Shown here piece by piece: positions 1-7,113 of a DNA stretch of 16,699 nucleotides. Below the pieces are notes generated by a model that saw nothing but the letters and a program-made list of their open reading frames with translations, was not told the origin of the DNA and did no database searches. Made by a program: the position numbers and the translations under genes. Where the stretch lies: contig JAEOSY010000550.1 in NCBI GenBank assembly GCA_016840125.1, forward strand, positions 1-16,699. The letters are read 5' to 3'. This DNA comes from Candidatus Helarchaeota archaeon. Its GTDB lineage: Archaea; Asgardarchaeota; Lokiarchaeia; Helarchaeales; HEL-GB-A. Position 1 is the first letter of the stretch; the number at the start of each line of letters is the position of its first letter.

Positions 1-65
1 GTAAGAAAGTCGAATATTTTATCGCAATAACTACAAAACCGAAAACAATTCTTGGGACTATCTTT

Positions 66-689
66 ATGAAGCTGAAACAAATCCTACCGAACATCAGAAC
101 AATCCTAAATTCCTCCAATGAGGAGTTCAAACCGCCGTTAAGGACCTTTTCAGAAGATGAGGTGCAGAATATTTTCAATTCCTTCGCAACCAAGGAAGAT
201 GGAGTACAACTTAGCTCGATTGACTCGGGTTCAATGATTATCTCCTCAGATTTACGTGAGAAGATCGGAGGTGAAATGTTCCATTTCTCCAACAATGTGA
301 AGGGGGTGAATGTGGTTAGCTTTACTTTAAACGGAGGATACCTCGTCTGCGATTATATACCCGATCCCACCATCCAATCCAAAGGTCCTATGAGTTCCAC
401 TCTGTTCGACGCTTCGAAACGAATAATCTACATGCTGAAGAAAACCGCTATCACCAGCGTTACTTGTGAGTGTAAAAGTTACTCACATTTTATCTACTAT
501 TTAAAAGAGGGGATTCTGAGTACCTACATTTCAAAAGGGAAGGTACGGCTGGGACTCATACGGATGATGATCCCTCAATACGTGCGAAAGATTAACCGGC
601 ATTTAGCGGAGATCGAAAAAACATCTCAACCTTCATTTGATTTCAACGCAATATTAGAGGGACTAAATTTTGATGAGGAAATAAAATGA
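66..689 (+). CDS. Roadblock/LC7-like protein, probable partner of the downstream GTPase
   Basis: A 207-residue protein with no signal peptide or membrane segment. From about residue 75 to 190 the pattern fits a roadblock/LC7 domain: strand-turn-strand (residues near VNVVSFTLNGGYLV), a helix with SSTLFDASKRI, a strand pair around ITSVTCECKSYSHFIYYL, then KVRLGLIRMM followed by a final helix. MglB and other roadblock proteins bind MglA/Ras-like GTPases and influence nucleotide turnover. The stop codon overlaps the start of the GTPase gene by 4 bases (ATGA), which indicates translational coupling and a shared role. The N-terminal ~70 residues are not recognisable. The ATG at 66 is the only good start; a weak TATA-like ATATTTTATC lies near 14-23. 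The domain assignment rests on a pattern of hydrophobic strands plus context, so it is moderate. A longin-type fold is the main alternative. Confidence 0.6.
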   Translation: MKLKQILPNIRTILNSSNEEFKPPLRTFSEDEVQNIFNSFATKEDGVQLSSIDSGSMIISSDLREKIGGEMFHFSNNVKGVNVVSFTLNGGYLVCDYIPDPTIQSKGPMSSTLFDASKRIIYMLKKTAITSVTCECKSYSHFIYYLKEGILSTYISKGKVRLGLIRMMIPQYVRKINRHLAEIEKTSQPSFDFNAILEGLNFDEEIK

Positions 690-1240
690 TTACCGATTTA
701 GCTTCTCGAACGATCACGATAAAGGTGGTTTATTTCGGTTGTGCGATGTCCGGTAAGACAACCTCGTTGAAGCGAATTTTCGAGCGGATGGGTAAAATTG
801 AGGATTTAAAATCAATAGAAACTCAAGCGGGACGGACCCTATTCTTCGACTGGGGTTCGATTACCTTTGAAAGTAAAGGGTGGAAAATCAAGGTGGATTT
901 GTGGAGTGCAACGGGGCAGGATTTCTACGCTGAAACTCGCCCGATGATCCTGACGGGAGCCGATGGGATCATTTTTGTTGCGGACAGCCGGTCTAGCCTT
1001 CTCAAAGAGAACAAGGCTAGTTGGATCGAGCTTATGACATTGATCACCAACATCACCAAACGGATTCCGGTGGTGATTTCTCTGAACAAACGGGACAATC
1101 CAACAGCCATTCCTGTTAATGAATTTAAAAAACGTTTGGAACTCAACGATTCGACCGCAATCTTCGAAACCATTGCGACTACAGGCGTAAATGTGAATAC
1201 CTGTTTTAAAACGGTCCTCCAAAGAATTTTCCACTCTTAA
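686..1240 (+). CDS. MglA-like small Ras-superfamily GTPase
   Basis: A 184-residue single-domain GTPase. Visible motifs are the P-loop GCAMSGKT (residues 18-25), a G3 segment WSATGQ in place of the usual DTAGQ, the strand-helix segment GADGIIFVADS, G4 NKRD near residue 133, and a G5-like ETIAT near residue 163. The RTLFFDWG segment before G3 and a non-Asp residue at the start of G3 are typical of the MglA branch (MglA itself has TVPGQ). MglA-type GTPases act as polarity switches in bacteria; several lineages occur in Asgard archaea, where roles are mostly unknown. A GAGG Shine-Dalgarno lies inside the end of the roadblock-like gene just upstream. There is no C-terminal prenylation motif. It is clearly a paralogue of the GTPase at 7179-7784. 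Confidence 0.9.
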   Translation: MITDLASRTITIKVVYFGCAMSGKTTSLKRIFERMGKIEDLKSIETQAGRTLFFDWGSITFESKGWKIKVDLWSATGQDFYAETRPMILTGADGIIFVADSRSSLLKENKASWIELMTLITNITKRIPVVISLNKRDNPTAIPVNEFKKRLELNDSTAIFETIATTGVNVNTCFKTVLQRIFHS

Positions 1241-1264
1241 ATGAGTTGTGGGAGCAATGATGAG

Positions 1265-1274
1265 TTTAAATATA
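1265..1274 (+). promoter_or_regulatory. TATA box for the radical SAM gene
   Basis: TTTAAATATA sits 67 bases upstream of the ATG at 1341, in the gap after the GTPase gene. A start site about 25 bases downstream would give a leader of roughly 45 bases containing the GGAGG at 1326-1330. Assigned from the archaeal TATA pattern only. Confidence 0.45.
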
Positions 1275-1340
1275 TTTCTACGAAATCCATGTCAAATCAA
1301 GAATTACAGTTCATCGAATATTATAGGAGGATGATGTCTC

Positions 1341-2939
1341 ATGCCGGAATCACTTGATGTGTTGTTTTTAGTTCCCCCCATGCGTCCTGTTCTTAGACCC
1401 CTAGATGTGGTCCATATTTTCTTCAAGCATTCTCAGGGCACAAAAAATATAATTTCTGTGCATCTGGGACTCTTATCAATAGCAGCATATTTACGCAATG
1501 AGGGGTTTTCATGTGGATACTATGATTTAGGGCATTTTGCAGGAAAGCCCAATTTGGTCGGGACCGTCTCGGGGTTGTTAAATCGCTACAATCCAAAAAT
1601 TGTGGCCCTTACATCTTACACCAGCAATTTCAACTCGACCCTGGATACCATTAAAATTATCAAAGACATTGATCCTGGTATTCTCATCTGTGTGGGAGGA
1701 CCCCACGTAACCTTCCTGGATAAATATAGCATTAAAGAGTCGAAAAATAGGATAGATATCATCGTTCGAGGTGAGGGGGAACGCACGATGCTTGATATTG
1801 TGAAATATTATTTGAGGCGATCATCTATTGACTCGATTGAGGATGAGGTGCGCGGGATTACTACAGTGAGAAGGCGGACGGATGACCAAAAATTATTAAC
1901 AAACGAAGAGTTAAGTCTCTTTCCGCCATTAGCCCTTGATTTAATCCCACAACGTGAAAGGAATAATTACATATACATTCCCCTAACAGCTACAAGGGGT
2001 TGTGCCTACAAATGCGTATTTTGTATCAACCCAATCTTTTGGTCACAAAATGTACGTTTCAGACCTCCTGACAAGGTAGTGGAGGAAGTCAAAATTGCTG
2101 AAAAGCTCTTTGGGAAGAAGATCCTCGTCGAATTCTCTGATACGATCCTCCCGATCAATATGAGACATTTCGAGAGTTTGGCAGATCTCTATATTAAATC
2201 TACTAATACGCCTATAAAAATGGCTCTAACACGCGCTAATCTTACCGACGACCGCCGCCTGCGGATTATGAAACGGCTGGTCCAAGAGGGAGGGTACATT
2301 TCTATCGGGGTGGAAAACTGCAATCCTACGATTCTACAGAACATGGGGAAGCCAACGTGGGAAATACAGCTCGAAGCATTGAAGAAGCTAAAAAAGTTTC
2401 AGTTAAATTCAATTCCCACCTGGATGGTAGGATTTTGCGGTGAAACCACAAAGATCCAATATCAAAATGTGGAAATGCTTGATTATCTTAATAGAAAAGA
2501 GCTTATCCAATCTGCAATTTTAAATATCTGGATTCCAATTCCAGGGTCCCGCCCCTTCCAAACTCCAGAGAAATACGGAGTAAAAATCCATACTAAAAAT
2601 TGGGATTTTTATGATCGCGCGGTCTATCCACCCCCTTACTCTCTATTCGACCCAAGCACAGGCGAAACGACTCTCACCGAGGCCCAAGTATGGGCATACT
2701 TCATTTCAATGATTGCTATGCAGAATAAATGGAGCCGTGAAAGACGGGGAACGGGGATGATTCAGATCACCCAGGAAATGAGAGAGATCCTCAAAAATCC
2801 AGGACTCCTATTTTATTCACCAGCGGGGGAAGCACATAACACGATCTATGAGGATGCCTTTGTAGAATATTATGGGTTATTCAATTTCCTTAGAAAAAAG
2901 AAGAAAAAGAAGTCAATGATTAATAAACTTTCTAATTAG
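1341..2939 (+). CDS. B12-binding-type radical SAM protein
   Basis: A 532-residue protein. Residues ~40-175 form a cobalamin-binding-like Rossmann domain, with the strand PKIVALTSYTS, the GGPHVTF turn and the RGEGERT segment common in BchE-like proteins. The radical SAM cluster motif is C221-x3-C225-x2-C228 inside TRGCAYKCVFC, which binds a 4Fe-4S cluster and S-adenosylmethionine. A later strand with SIGVEN (about residue 320) fits the SAM barrel. No canonical DxHxxG cobalamin ligand was found at the expected place, which is common in this class. Such enzymes carry out methylations and ring rearrangements; the substrate here cannot be predicted. The ATG at 1341 is preceded by GGAGG (1326-1330) with 10 bases spacing; two earlier ATGs are out of frame. 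The C-terminus is a lysine-rich tail. The gene converges on TFB with a 9-base gap. Confidence 0.88.
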   Translation: MPESLDVLFLVPPMRPVLRPLDVVHIFFKHSQGTKNIISVHLGLLSIAAYLRNEGFSCGYYDLGHFAGKPNLVGTVSGLLNRYNPKIVALTSYTSNFNSTLDTIKIIKDIDPGILICVGGPHVTFLDKYSIKESKNRIDIIVRGEGERTMLDIVKYYLRRSSIDSIEDEVRGITTVRRRTDDQKLLTNEELSLFPPLALDLIPQRERNNYIYIPLTATRGCAYKCVFCINPIFWSQNVRFRPPDKVVEEVKIAEKLFGKKILVEFSDTILPINMRHFESLADLYIKSTNTPIKMALTRANLTDDRRLRIMKRLVQEGGYISIGVENCNPTILQNMGKPTWEIQLEALKKLKKFQLNSIPTWMVGFCGETTKIQYQNVEMLDYLNRKELIQSAILNIWIPIPGSRPFQTPEKYGVKIHTKNWDFYDRAVYPPPYSLFDPSTGETTLTEAQVWAYFISMIAMQNKWSRERRGTGMIQITQEMREILKNPGLLFYSPAGEAHNTIYEDAFVEYYGLFNFLRKKKKKKSMINKLSN

Positions 2940-2948
2940 GGGCTGAAA

Positions 2949-3902
2949 TTAACAGGTAATTCCGCCAAGCGCCTCTTTTTTAATAGCACTAGGAGAATGT
3001 TCCACTTCTTTCTCATGCAAATTAACATGTTCAGAGACGACTTTCACGTACTTCCGGAGAGTCACTTCAGAAACTTGCGCGAGTTCAGTTAAGGTTTTCT
3101 GCTTGATTGCTTTCTTTACGGTGAGTCTTTTTGCGCTGTAGTAAATGATGGCGGCTGCCAATCTGCGCGGTGAGGAATTTATCTGAGAATTCGTTCTCTT
3201 TAGGATCTCCAGGATGATTCGAGCAGAAGTAATAAACTCGGTCGCTAATTCCAGTTCTGTACAGAATTTAATGAGATAGAAGGATGTGGGGTACCTCCGT
3301 ATTTTGAGATTGAAGTGGTTGATGAGTAGCCGACAGTATTTACGAAGATTCTTTTCAGGAACGCCCGTAAGGTTTGAAAACGCTTTCAACGTGAGGGGGC
3401 GTTGGTTTTGATTACAGGTAATGAATAGGCTAGCGACTACTAAATTTTCAATAGAGCGCCCTGCCGTTAACCGCGCGTTTACGCCTCTCACATACAATCG
3501 GAAAGCCCTCTGGTAAATTTGAGGGGGGATTTCGAGTTGGCTGGCGATGATGTGGAATTTCTGGTTAGCTTTCTGAAAATTCCCTTCAATCGGGGTATTG
3601 AACTGATTATTCAATTTCGCCATACGCGAAAATAACAGTTTCTTTTTAGGGGATAATGTTTTATAGGAAAAACCTGTGCGTCCACCATAACTCTGTAGGG
3701 GGTGAGGTCGGTCGACTTCGGTGTGGGCGCTGTCAGACGCTGGAAATGTCTTGGAACTCACCCTCAAACTTGGTTCATGGACTACCGCACAACTTTGACA
3801 CACAAACACCCCCTGATGTTCAATAATCTTTGGATTTTCACAGCACTCGTAGTATCGGACGAGCATGTTTTCATTCGTACTTAAGCTATTAACAAGCACC
3901 AC
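2949..3902 (-). CDS. tfb: Divergent transcription initiation factor TFB (TFIIB-like)
   Basis: A 317-residue protein with the TFB layout. An N-terminal zinc ribbon is followed by a linker rich in Ser/Lys and two cyclin-fold repeats: about residues 100-195 (with LTLKAFSNLTGVPEKNLRKY) and 200-295 (with TLTELAQVSEVTLRKY). Each repeat ends in the helix-turn-helix that contacts TBP-bound promoter DNA. TFB recruits RNA polymerase to TATA promoters. The ribbon is odd: its first cysteines are adjacent (C20-C21) while the second pair is a normal CxxC (C35, C38). The usual invariant linker segment is hard to see, which suggests a specialised paralogue. The start is GTG at 3902, supported by GGAAG at 3916-3912 on the coding strand with 9 bases spacing. 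An ATG at 3866 (305 residues) has no such site. It lies 18 bases after the longin-like gene, in the same operon. Confidence 0.9.
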   Translation of the reverse strand: MVLVNSLSTNENMLVRYYECCENPKIIEHQGVFVCQSCAVVHEPSLRVSSKTFPASDSAHTEVDRPHPLQSYGGRTGFSYKTLSPKKKLLFSRMAKLNNQFNTPIEGNFQKANQKFHIIASQLEIPPQIYQRAFRLYVRGVNARLTAGRSIENLVVASLFITCNQNQRPLTLKAFSNLTGVPEKNLRKYCRLLINHFNLKIRRYPTSFYLIKFCTELELATEFITSARIILEILKRTNSQINSSPRRLAAAIIYYSAKRLTVKKAIKQKTLTELAQVSEVTLRKYVKVVSEHVNLHEKEVEHSPSAIKKEALGGITC

Positions 3903-3920
3903 GTCTTTTCACTTCCTTAA

Positions 3921-4304
3921 TTAAACAAAATCTTTCATTATGGTAGCCAGCGGTTGGGAGAATTTTTTGAAATGCTTCAAATTTCCACTCATAAGTTGCG
4001 CCTCATGCTCAGGAAAACATTGCTGGAAGCGCATTTCAACAGTCTCTAGCAATACTTGGATTTTCTGGTCACTCTCCGTGGTGTCGGACAAGATTGCAAA
4101 TGAAAGACTCCCGTTCCACTTGAAAGTAAATTTGTAAGATTCTGTCATGATGATTCTAGTAGGATTTCCAAACAACTCTTTTGAAAAGATCGAAACCGCT
4201 GTGAGAAAATTGGAAACTATTTGTGGATCTTCATCTAGGCTCCCATACCGTTTATGGAAAATGCATATTCCATTTGGTTTAATGATATACAAATTATAAA
4301 ACAT
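3921..4304 (-). CDS. Small longin-like domain protein
   Basis: A 127-residue protein with no membrane segment. It opens with a strand pair (FYNLYIIKPNGICIFHKRYG), then a helix (ISNFL-like residues VSNFLTAVSIFSKEL), then strands around RIIMTESYKFTFKW and SLSFAILSDTT, and a long final helix from DQKIQVLLETVEMRF. This order (two strands, helix, three strands, helix) is that of the longin/roadblock superfamily, seen in SNARE N-termini, adaptin small chains and SRP-receptor alpha and abundant in Asgard genomes. It is the first gene of an operon with TFB, 18 bases upstream of it. A GAGGT Shine-Dalgarno precedes the ATG and a TATA box lies at 4334-4341. The function is unknown; pairing with a GTPase or a vesicle-type role would be inference only. 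Confidence 0.6.
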   Translation of the reverse strand: MFYNLYIIKPNGICIFHKRYGSLDEDPQIVSNFLTAVSIFSKELFGNPTRIIMTESYKFTFKWNGSLSFAILSDTTESDQKIQVLLETVEMRFQQCFPEHEAQLMSGNLKHFKKFSQPLATIMKDFV

Positions 4305-4333
4305 TTACGACCTCTGCATCTTTTTCGGCGAAC

Positions 4334-4341
4334 CTTTATAA
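4334..4341 (-). promoter_or_regulatory. TATA box of the longin-TFB operon
   Basis: On the - strand TTATAAAG is located 30 bases upstream of the ATG at 4304, giving a very short leader that still includes the GAGGT ribosome site. The spacing and sequence match archaeal core promoters. Confidence 0.5.
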
Positions 4342-4362
4342 CTAATGCTGGTAATTTCCTCC

Positions 4363-4382
4363 ATGAAGATCTTAGTCTTCAT
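4363..4382. repeat. Perfect 7-base inverted repeat with 6-base loop
   Basis: ATGAAGA (4363-4369) and TCTTCAT (4376-4382) pair perfectly around TCTTAG. It lies between the longin-TFB promoter and the 3' end of the membrane protein gene, about 100 bases past that gene's stop, so it may be a secondary terminator or an operator. No T-run follows it on the - strand. Confidence 0.35.
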
Positions 4383-4385
4383 CCA

Positions 4386-4421
4386 CCTTCAAGCTCAAAT
4401 CAGGGTTTGAAGGATGATCAA
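4386..4421 (-). repeat. 3' hairpin element, copy 1
   Basis: Read on the - strand, TTGATCATCCTTCAAAC (4421-4405) is followed by a 12-base spacer and TTGAAGG (4392-4386), which pairs with CCTTCAA. The same 17-base leading sequence, with one change, occurs downstream of the second GTPase at 7798-7814. Here it lies about 60 bases after the stop of the membrane protein gene on the same strand. Confidence 0.45.
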
Positions 4422-4443
4422 TCTTAAAATTCAATCTTAAAAT
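4418..4443. repeat. Tandem duplication of a 13-base AT-rich unit
   Basis: TCAATCTTAAAAT occurs twice head to tail (4418-4430 and 4431-4443). It sits between the T-tract after the membrane protein gene and the hairpin element, and may be a local slippage product. Confidence 0.6.
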
Positions 4444-4458
4444 TTAAATTACTAAGGG

Positions 4459-4466
4459 AAAAAAAA
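4459..4466 (-). terminator. T-tract terminator after the membrane protein gene
   Basis: On the - strand a run of eight T, flanked by CCCC and CCC, begins about 13 bases after the TAA at 4480. Archaeal RNA polymerase terminates at such U-tracts without a strict need for a hairpin. Confidence 0.45.
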
Positions 4467-4479
4467 GGGGAAATTGAAT

Positions 4480-5088
4480 TTAGTTTGTCATTTCTCTGGA
4501 AAATCCTAGGGCCATCACGCTGAACGCAGCAATATCCAAAGCCAGGGGAATCCAGTGCAGGTCGGTGAAAACGTAGCCAATGGGCGCACCCGCGGACGAT
4601 ACAACGACTCGCAAAAGTACCGACACAAAGAAGATAGTAAAGCCGATCCCGACTAAGAGGGGGTTGATGACCGAGAGCCGTTTTTGGAAATAGCAGAAAT
4701 ACCATGTTACTGTTAGCAAGAGCATCACTGGAATTGACATCATGAAGATGATGGTATGCAATGTTTCTGCACTCCCAGTTAGACCGAAGAACACACTGAT
4801 GAGAAGCGTCCATAGAACAACCCAGCTGACAATAAATGTAGATCGTAACCGTTTGCGGTCAGGCATCCATATAATCAAGAAGATGACGAGATTTAAGCTC
4901 ACAATTGCTAGGAATCCGAATAGGCTAATCAACGATGTCACCTGCGTCACGGGCATGATGCCACTGAGACCCAGCGTGCTATCAATGCGATCATAGGCGA
5001 TAAACAGAAACGAGATGGCGATGACGAAAGGTATATCTGAGAGGTATCGAGGAGAAGCGGAGAGCCATTTCCGTAGCATAATCACCAC
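4480..5088 (-). CDS. Multi-spanning membrane protein of unknown function (start uncertain)
   Basis: A 202-residue hydrophobic protein from the GTG at 5088, with six predicted membrane helices: around IPFVIAISFLFIAY, SLISLFGFLAIVSLNLVIFLI, STFIVSWVVLWTLLISVFF, TIIFMMSIPVMLLLTVTWY, LVGIGFTIFFVSVLLRVVV and ALDIAAFSVMALGF. No family is recognised. The start is odd. There is no ribosome site before 5088, yet the same frame stays open upstream and encodes 23 more residues that form a further membrane helix. That extension begins with an ATC codon at 5157-5155, exactly 8 bases after a perfect GGAGG (5170-5166). No ATG, GTG or TTG is in frame there. The real product is therefore probably a seven-helix protein of about 225 residues (4480-5157), started at a rare codon or altered by a base error. 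Confidence 0.75.
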   Translation of the reverse strand: MVIMLRKWLSASPRYLSDIPFVIAISFLFIAYDRIDSTLGLSGIMPVTQVTSLISLFGFLAIVSLNLVIFLIIWMPDRKRLRSTFIVSWVVLWTLLISVFFGLTGSAETLHTIIFMMSIPVMLLLTVTWYFCYFQKRLSVINPLLVGIGFTIFFVSVLLRVVVSSAGAPIGYVFTDLHWIPLALDIAAFSVMALGFSREMTN

Positions 5089-5165
5089 TATCAGGCTGAG
5101 GAGCCCAATGTGAATGAGGAATTCCGAGATAGTTGTCCAATAAATTAGAGCTGTGATTTTTTTTG

Positions 5166-5170
5166 CCTCC
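5166..5170 (-). promoter_or_regulatory. Strong Shine-Dalgarno not followed by a standard start codon
   Basis: GGAGG on the - strand is spaced 8 bases from the ATC at 5157-5155, which opens the extended membrane-protein frame. It argues against the GTG at 5088, about 80 bases further on, being the true start. Confidence 0.55.
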
Positions 5171-5188
5171 TTTTGTTTTTTTCAATCC

Positions 5189-5415
5189 AAACTTTTCCCT
5201 TTCTAAATTTTTGAAATCTAGAACCTAAACGAAAAGCTTCAAAACACAGTGGGAAAAAAGAGCTTAAAAGCCCCCCCCACATTTTTTTCAGGCGAGGGTA
5301 ATTCACTCTTACAGGATCTTAGAACATCTTCTGTTACTACTACTAATAATATGCCTCTAACGCTTTAAGAACTGCACATAAATTAGGAAAGGCGCACAAA
5401 ATAAGTTATTTGCAT
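5189..5415 (-). other. Intergenic leader region with TATA-like element and C8 run
   Basis: No credible gene is seen between the membrane protein gene and the PP-loop gene. On the - strand CTTTTAAG (5269-5262) is a possible TATA box for the membrane protein gene. It lies directly next to a run of eight C on the + strand (5271-5278), a spot prone to length error. The rest is AT-rich without clear repeats. Confidence 0.35.
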
Positions 5416-5426
5416 AAAAAAGGGGG
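5416..5426 (-). terminator. T-tract terminator after the PP-loop gene
   Basis: CCCCCTTTTTT on the - strand lies immediately after the TAA of the PP-loop gene, giving a U-run typical of archaeal termination. Confidence 0.5.
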
Positions 5427-5427
5427 A

Positions 5428-6684
5428 TTAACTTGAGTTTTTACTCAATTGTGCATTGACCTGTTCGATAACATTCTGGTTGTAGAGCCCCTTAAACTTA
5501 TGATTTTGCCAGCCTCGCTTCAAGCGATTTACGAGTTGCGGCATACCCAATTGATGTAGCGTATAGCATAACTGCTCCAAGTTGGGTTCTTTTTTAGTGA
5601 TTTCTTCAAGTGCCTCATCCTTTGTTACTAACCCCGAACGAATGCGGTAGGACCACATCTTCCGCTTCTGGTCAAAGGTGGTGAGGGCATTAACGAGCCC
5701 TCCGATTCGACAGTCAGTCCCGATTAATTCCCCCGTAAGCAGGTCTCTAGGGGGTGCCCACCCATATTTTTCTAATAATGCAAGTTGGTCCTTTTTTGTG
5801 GAAATTTCGATCGCTGTAAGCCCGATATCATACACTTTGAGCTTGTTAAATTTCTTTCGTTCCTTTGGACTCAAGCCGTACCTTGTAACTAGCTCACTAG
5901 TAATATCCAGAAACTCCCTCTGTAATTGGGGAAAGTCCTCTTCCCTAGAAAATCGCTGTATAAGTGAAAGACAATCATTGATTGTCCCCTGATAATTATT
6001 CCAGCGCTTTTTCAAAGAGGGGAGGGTGTAGAGGAAGGGGTCGACTACTTTTGTCTTCCGACTTTTTTCAAGATTGAATCCTGTTTGAATTTCCCAGAGG
6101 TCCAACCCAGTTATTACGATGGGTATATCGTAATTCAGTAAAAACCGGCTTAGGATAGGTACATGCGCGAGCCCGCCACACACTTTGCATTGAATTCCCC
6201 CAGTCGAGAGTGTGGAAATTCCAAATCGAAATAACCGATTCAGTAACGGCTTTGGAGCCTTGATGAAAATATGATCCACGCCCAATTGGTCCGTCAACCT
6301 ATTAATATTCTCTTTTACCCCATCATAGAAATTTCCTTTATCCGTTGTAAAGGCGAGAACGTTTAAATCATATTTCTCCTTAGCTAAAATCAGCGCAACG
6401 GAGCTGTCTTTTCCACCACTCAGGGCCACCAATGCGTCATACTCATGTTGTTTCCTCTTGACTTTGTTGAAAATTTTGGGTAACTGCGTTTTGGCGTTCT
6501 CACGGTACTCAAAGAATTCTTTCGAGGAGTTCTCCCACTCGAGGCACTGGTTGCATTGCCCGTTGGGGGTGATTCGGATGGGTTTGCTTAATAAAGTATC
6601 GTAAGTCTCGATATTTAAACATCTTTTGCATTCTGTTGCCATTTTTTCACCACTGGTTTTTGGTTTTTTAGTAAATTTAGGCAT
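5428..6684 (-). CDS. PP-loop ATPase, N-acetyl sugar amidotransferase-like (WbpG/PseA type)
   Basis: A 418-residue cytoplasmic enzyme. An N-terminal metal-binding knuckle (C19-x2-C22 and C44-x2-C47) precedes the PP-loop SGGKDS (89-94), which adenylates a substrate oxygen with release of pyrophosphate. The strand LNVLAFTTDKG and a later CKVCGG motif match the family that makes amidino sugars of surface polysaccharides together with HisH- and HisF-like partners. Those partners are absent here, so a different sugar or a tRNA-thiolation-like substrate (the knuckle and CxxC recall TtcA/Ncs6) remains possible. The ATG at 6684 has no ribosome site. The ATG at 6642 has GGTGA just upstream and lies right before the conserved ECKRC, so the true protein may be 404 residues. 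It stands alone, with no operon partner. Confidence 0.82.
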   Translation of the reverse strand: MPKFTKKPKTSGEKMATECKRCLNIETYDTLLSKPIRITPNGQCNQCLEWENSSKEFFEYRENAKTQLPKIFNKVKRKQHEYDALVALSGGKDSSVALILAKEKYDLNVLAFTTDKGNFYDGVKENINRLTDQLGVDHIFIKAPKPLLNRLFRFGISTLSTGGIQCKVCGGLAHVPILSRFLLNYDIPIVITGLDLWEIQTGFNLEKSRKTKVVDPFLYTLPSLKKRWNNYQGTINDCLSLIQRFSREEDFPQLQREFLDITSELVTRYGLSPKERKKFNKLKVYDIGLTAIEISTKKDQLALLEKYGWAPPRDLLTGELIGTDCRIGGLVNALTTFDQKRKMWSYRIRSGLVTKDEALEEITKKEPNLEQLCYTLHQLGMPQLVNRLKRGWQNHKFKGLYNQNVIEQVNAQLSKNSS

Positions 6685-6789
6685 TGCCTATTGAAAGGCG
6701 ATCTACAATCTACCCTTAGACTTACAACATGTTCTCAAAAAAGGTTAATAAGCTCCATGCGTTAAATGGTATAATCCGTTATGAAAAAC

Positions 6790-6970
6790 CTAATCGCCCT
6801 CAGCGTTCCCATTTACAAAGGATTCACTCCTATCTATGCTTTTTTAGCCACCCGCCGATAAGATGGAGCACGCTCCCACTTAGAACCTCCTTTACCATCG
6901 CGAATTATCGCCCCAGTTCAGGTCATTCCCCTACCACTGGTTTTCCATTTACTTCTTGGAGGTCTCCGTC
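6790..6970 (-). ncRNA. Candidate structured RNA of unknown family
   Basis: On the - strand a TATA-like TAAATTTTTAAG (6994-6983) is followed about 25 bases later by a stretch with several potential stems: ACCTCC pairing with GGAGGT across about 65 bases, CCAGT with ACTGG, GCGA with TCGC around a short loop, and GGAGC with GCTCC. The conserved cores of RNase P RNA, SRP RNA, 5S rRNA and tRNA are not visible. The ends are estimates. It could equally be a long untranslated leader or a decayed gene. Confidence 0.25.
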
Positions 6971-6982
6971 AAGGGTGGGGGG

Positions 6983-6994
6983 CTTAAAAATTTA
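6983..6994 (-). promoter_or_regulatory. TATA-like element facing the RNA candidate
   Basis: TAAATTTTTAAG on the - strand is followed by GC-rich sequence. No protein gene starts downstream within 300 bases on this strand, so if it is a promoter its product should be non-coding. Confidence 0.35.
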
Positions 6995-7113
6995 CCTGAG
7001 TACAAGGTTATGTAGGATTGCTCTTCAAATAAGGCTCCTTTATTGATTTCAAAACCCTTGTGAGAAGGTGAGCAAAGATCAAAGTTTTACAAGACTCTGT
7101 TGCAGTAGGAGTT

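Larger units (their letters stand above)
6685..7113. other. Gene-free region, about 430 bases
   Basis: Reading frames here have compositions rich in Ser, Arg and Pro with no recognisable domain, and no ribosome sites, so I call no protein gene. The stretch 6790-6970 is noticeably richer in G and C than its flanks and has several short inverted repeats on the - strand, described under the RNA candidate. Confidence 0.5.

Noticed and set aside
839..1234. - strand frames opposite the first GTPase
   Set aside because: Shadows; the + strand has all GTPase motifs.
4991..5185. A 64-codon - strand frame from TTG at 5185 over the start of the membrane protein gene
   Set aside because: It contains the GGAGG itself and is hydrophilic; the alternative frame over the same bases encodes a membrane helix continuous with the next gene.
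5214..5351. A 45-codon - strand frame (starting at the ATG near the C8 run)
   Set aside because: Composition is low-complexity and basic, with no ribosome site; it overlaps the leader of the membrane protein gene.
6729..7046. A 105-codon + strand frame in the gap before the second GTPase
   Set aside because: No ribosome site, composition rich in Ser/Arg/Pro, no recognisable domain; a non-coding explanation is better.
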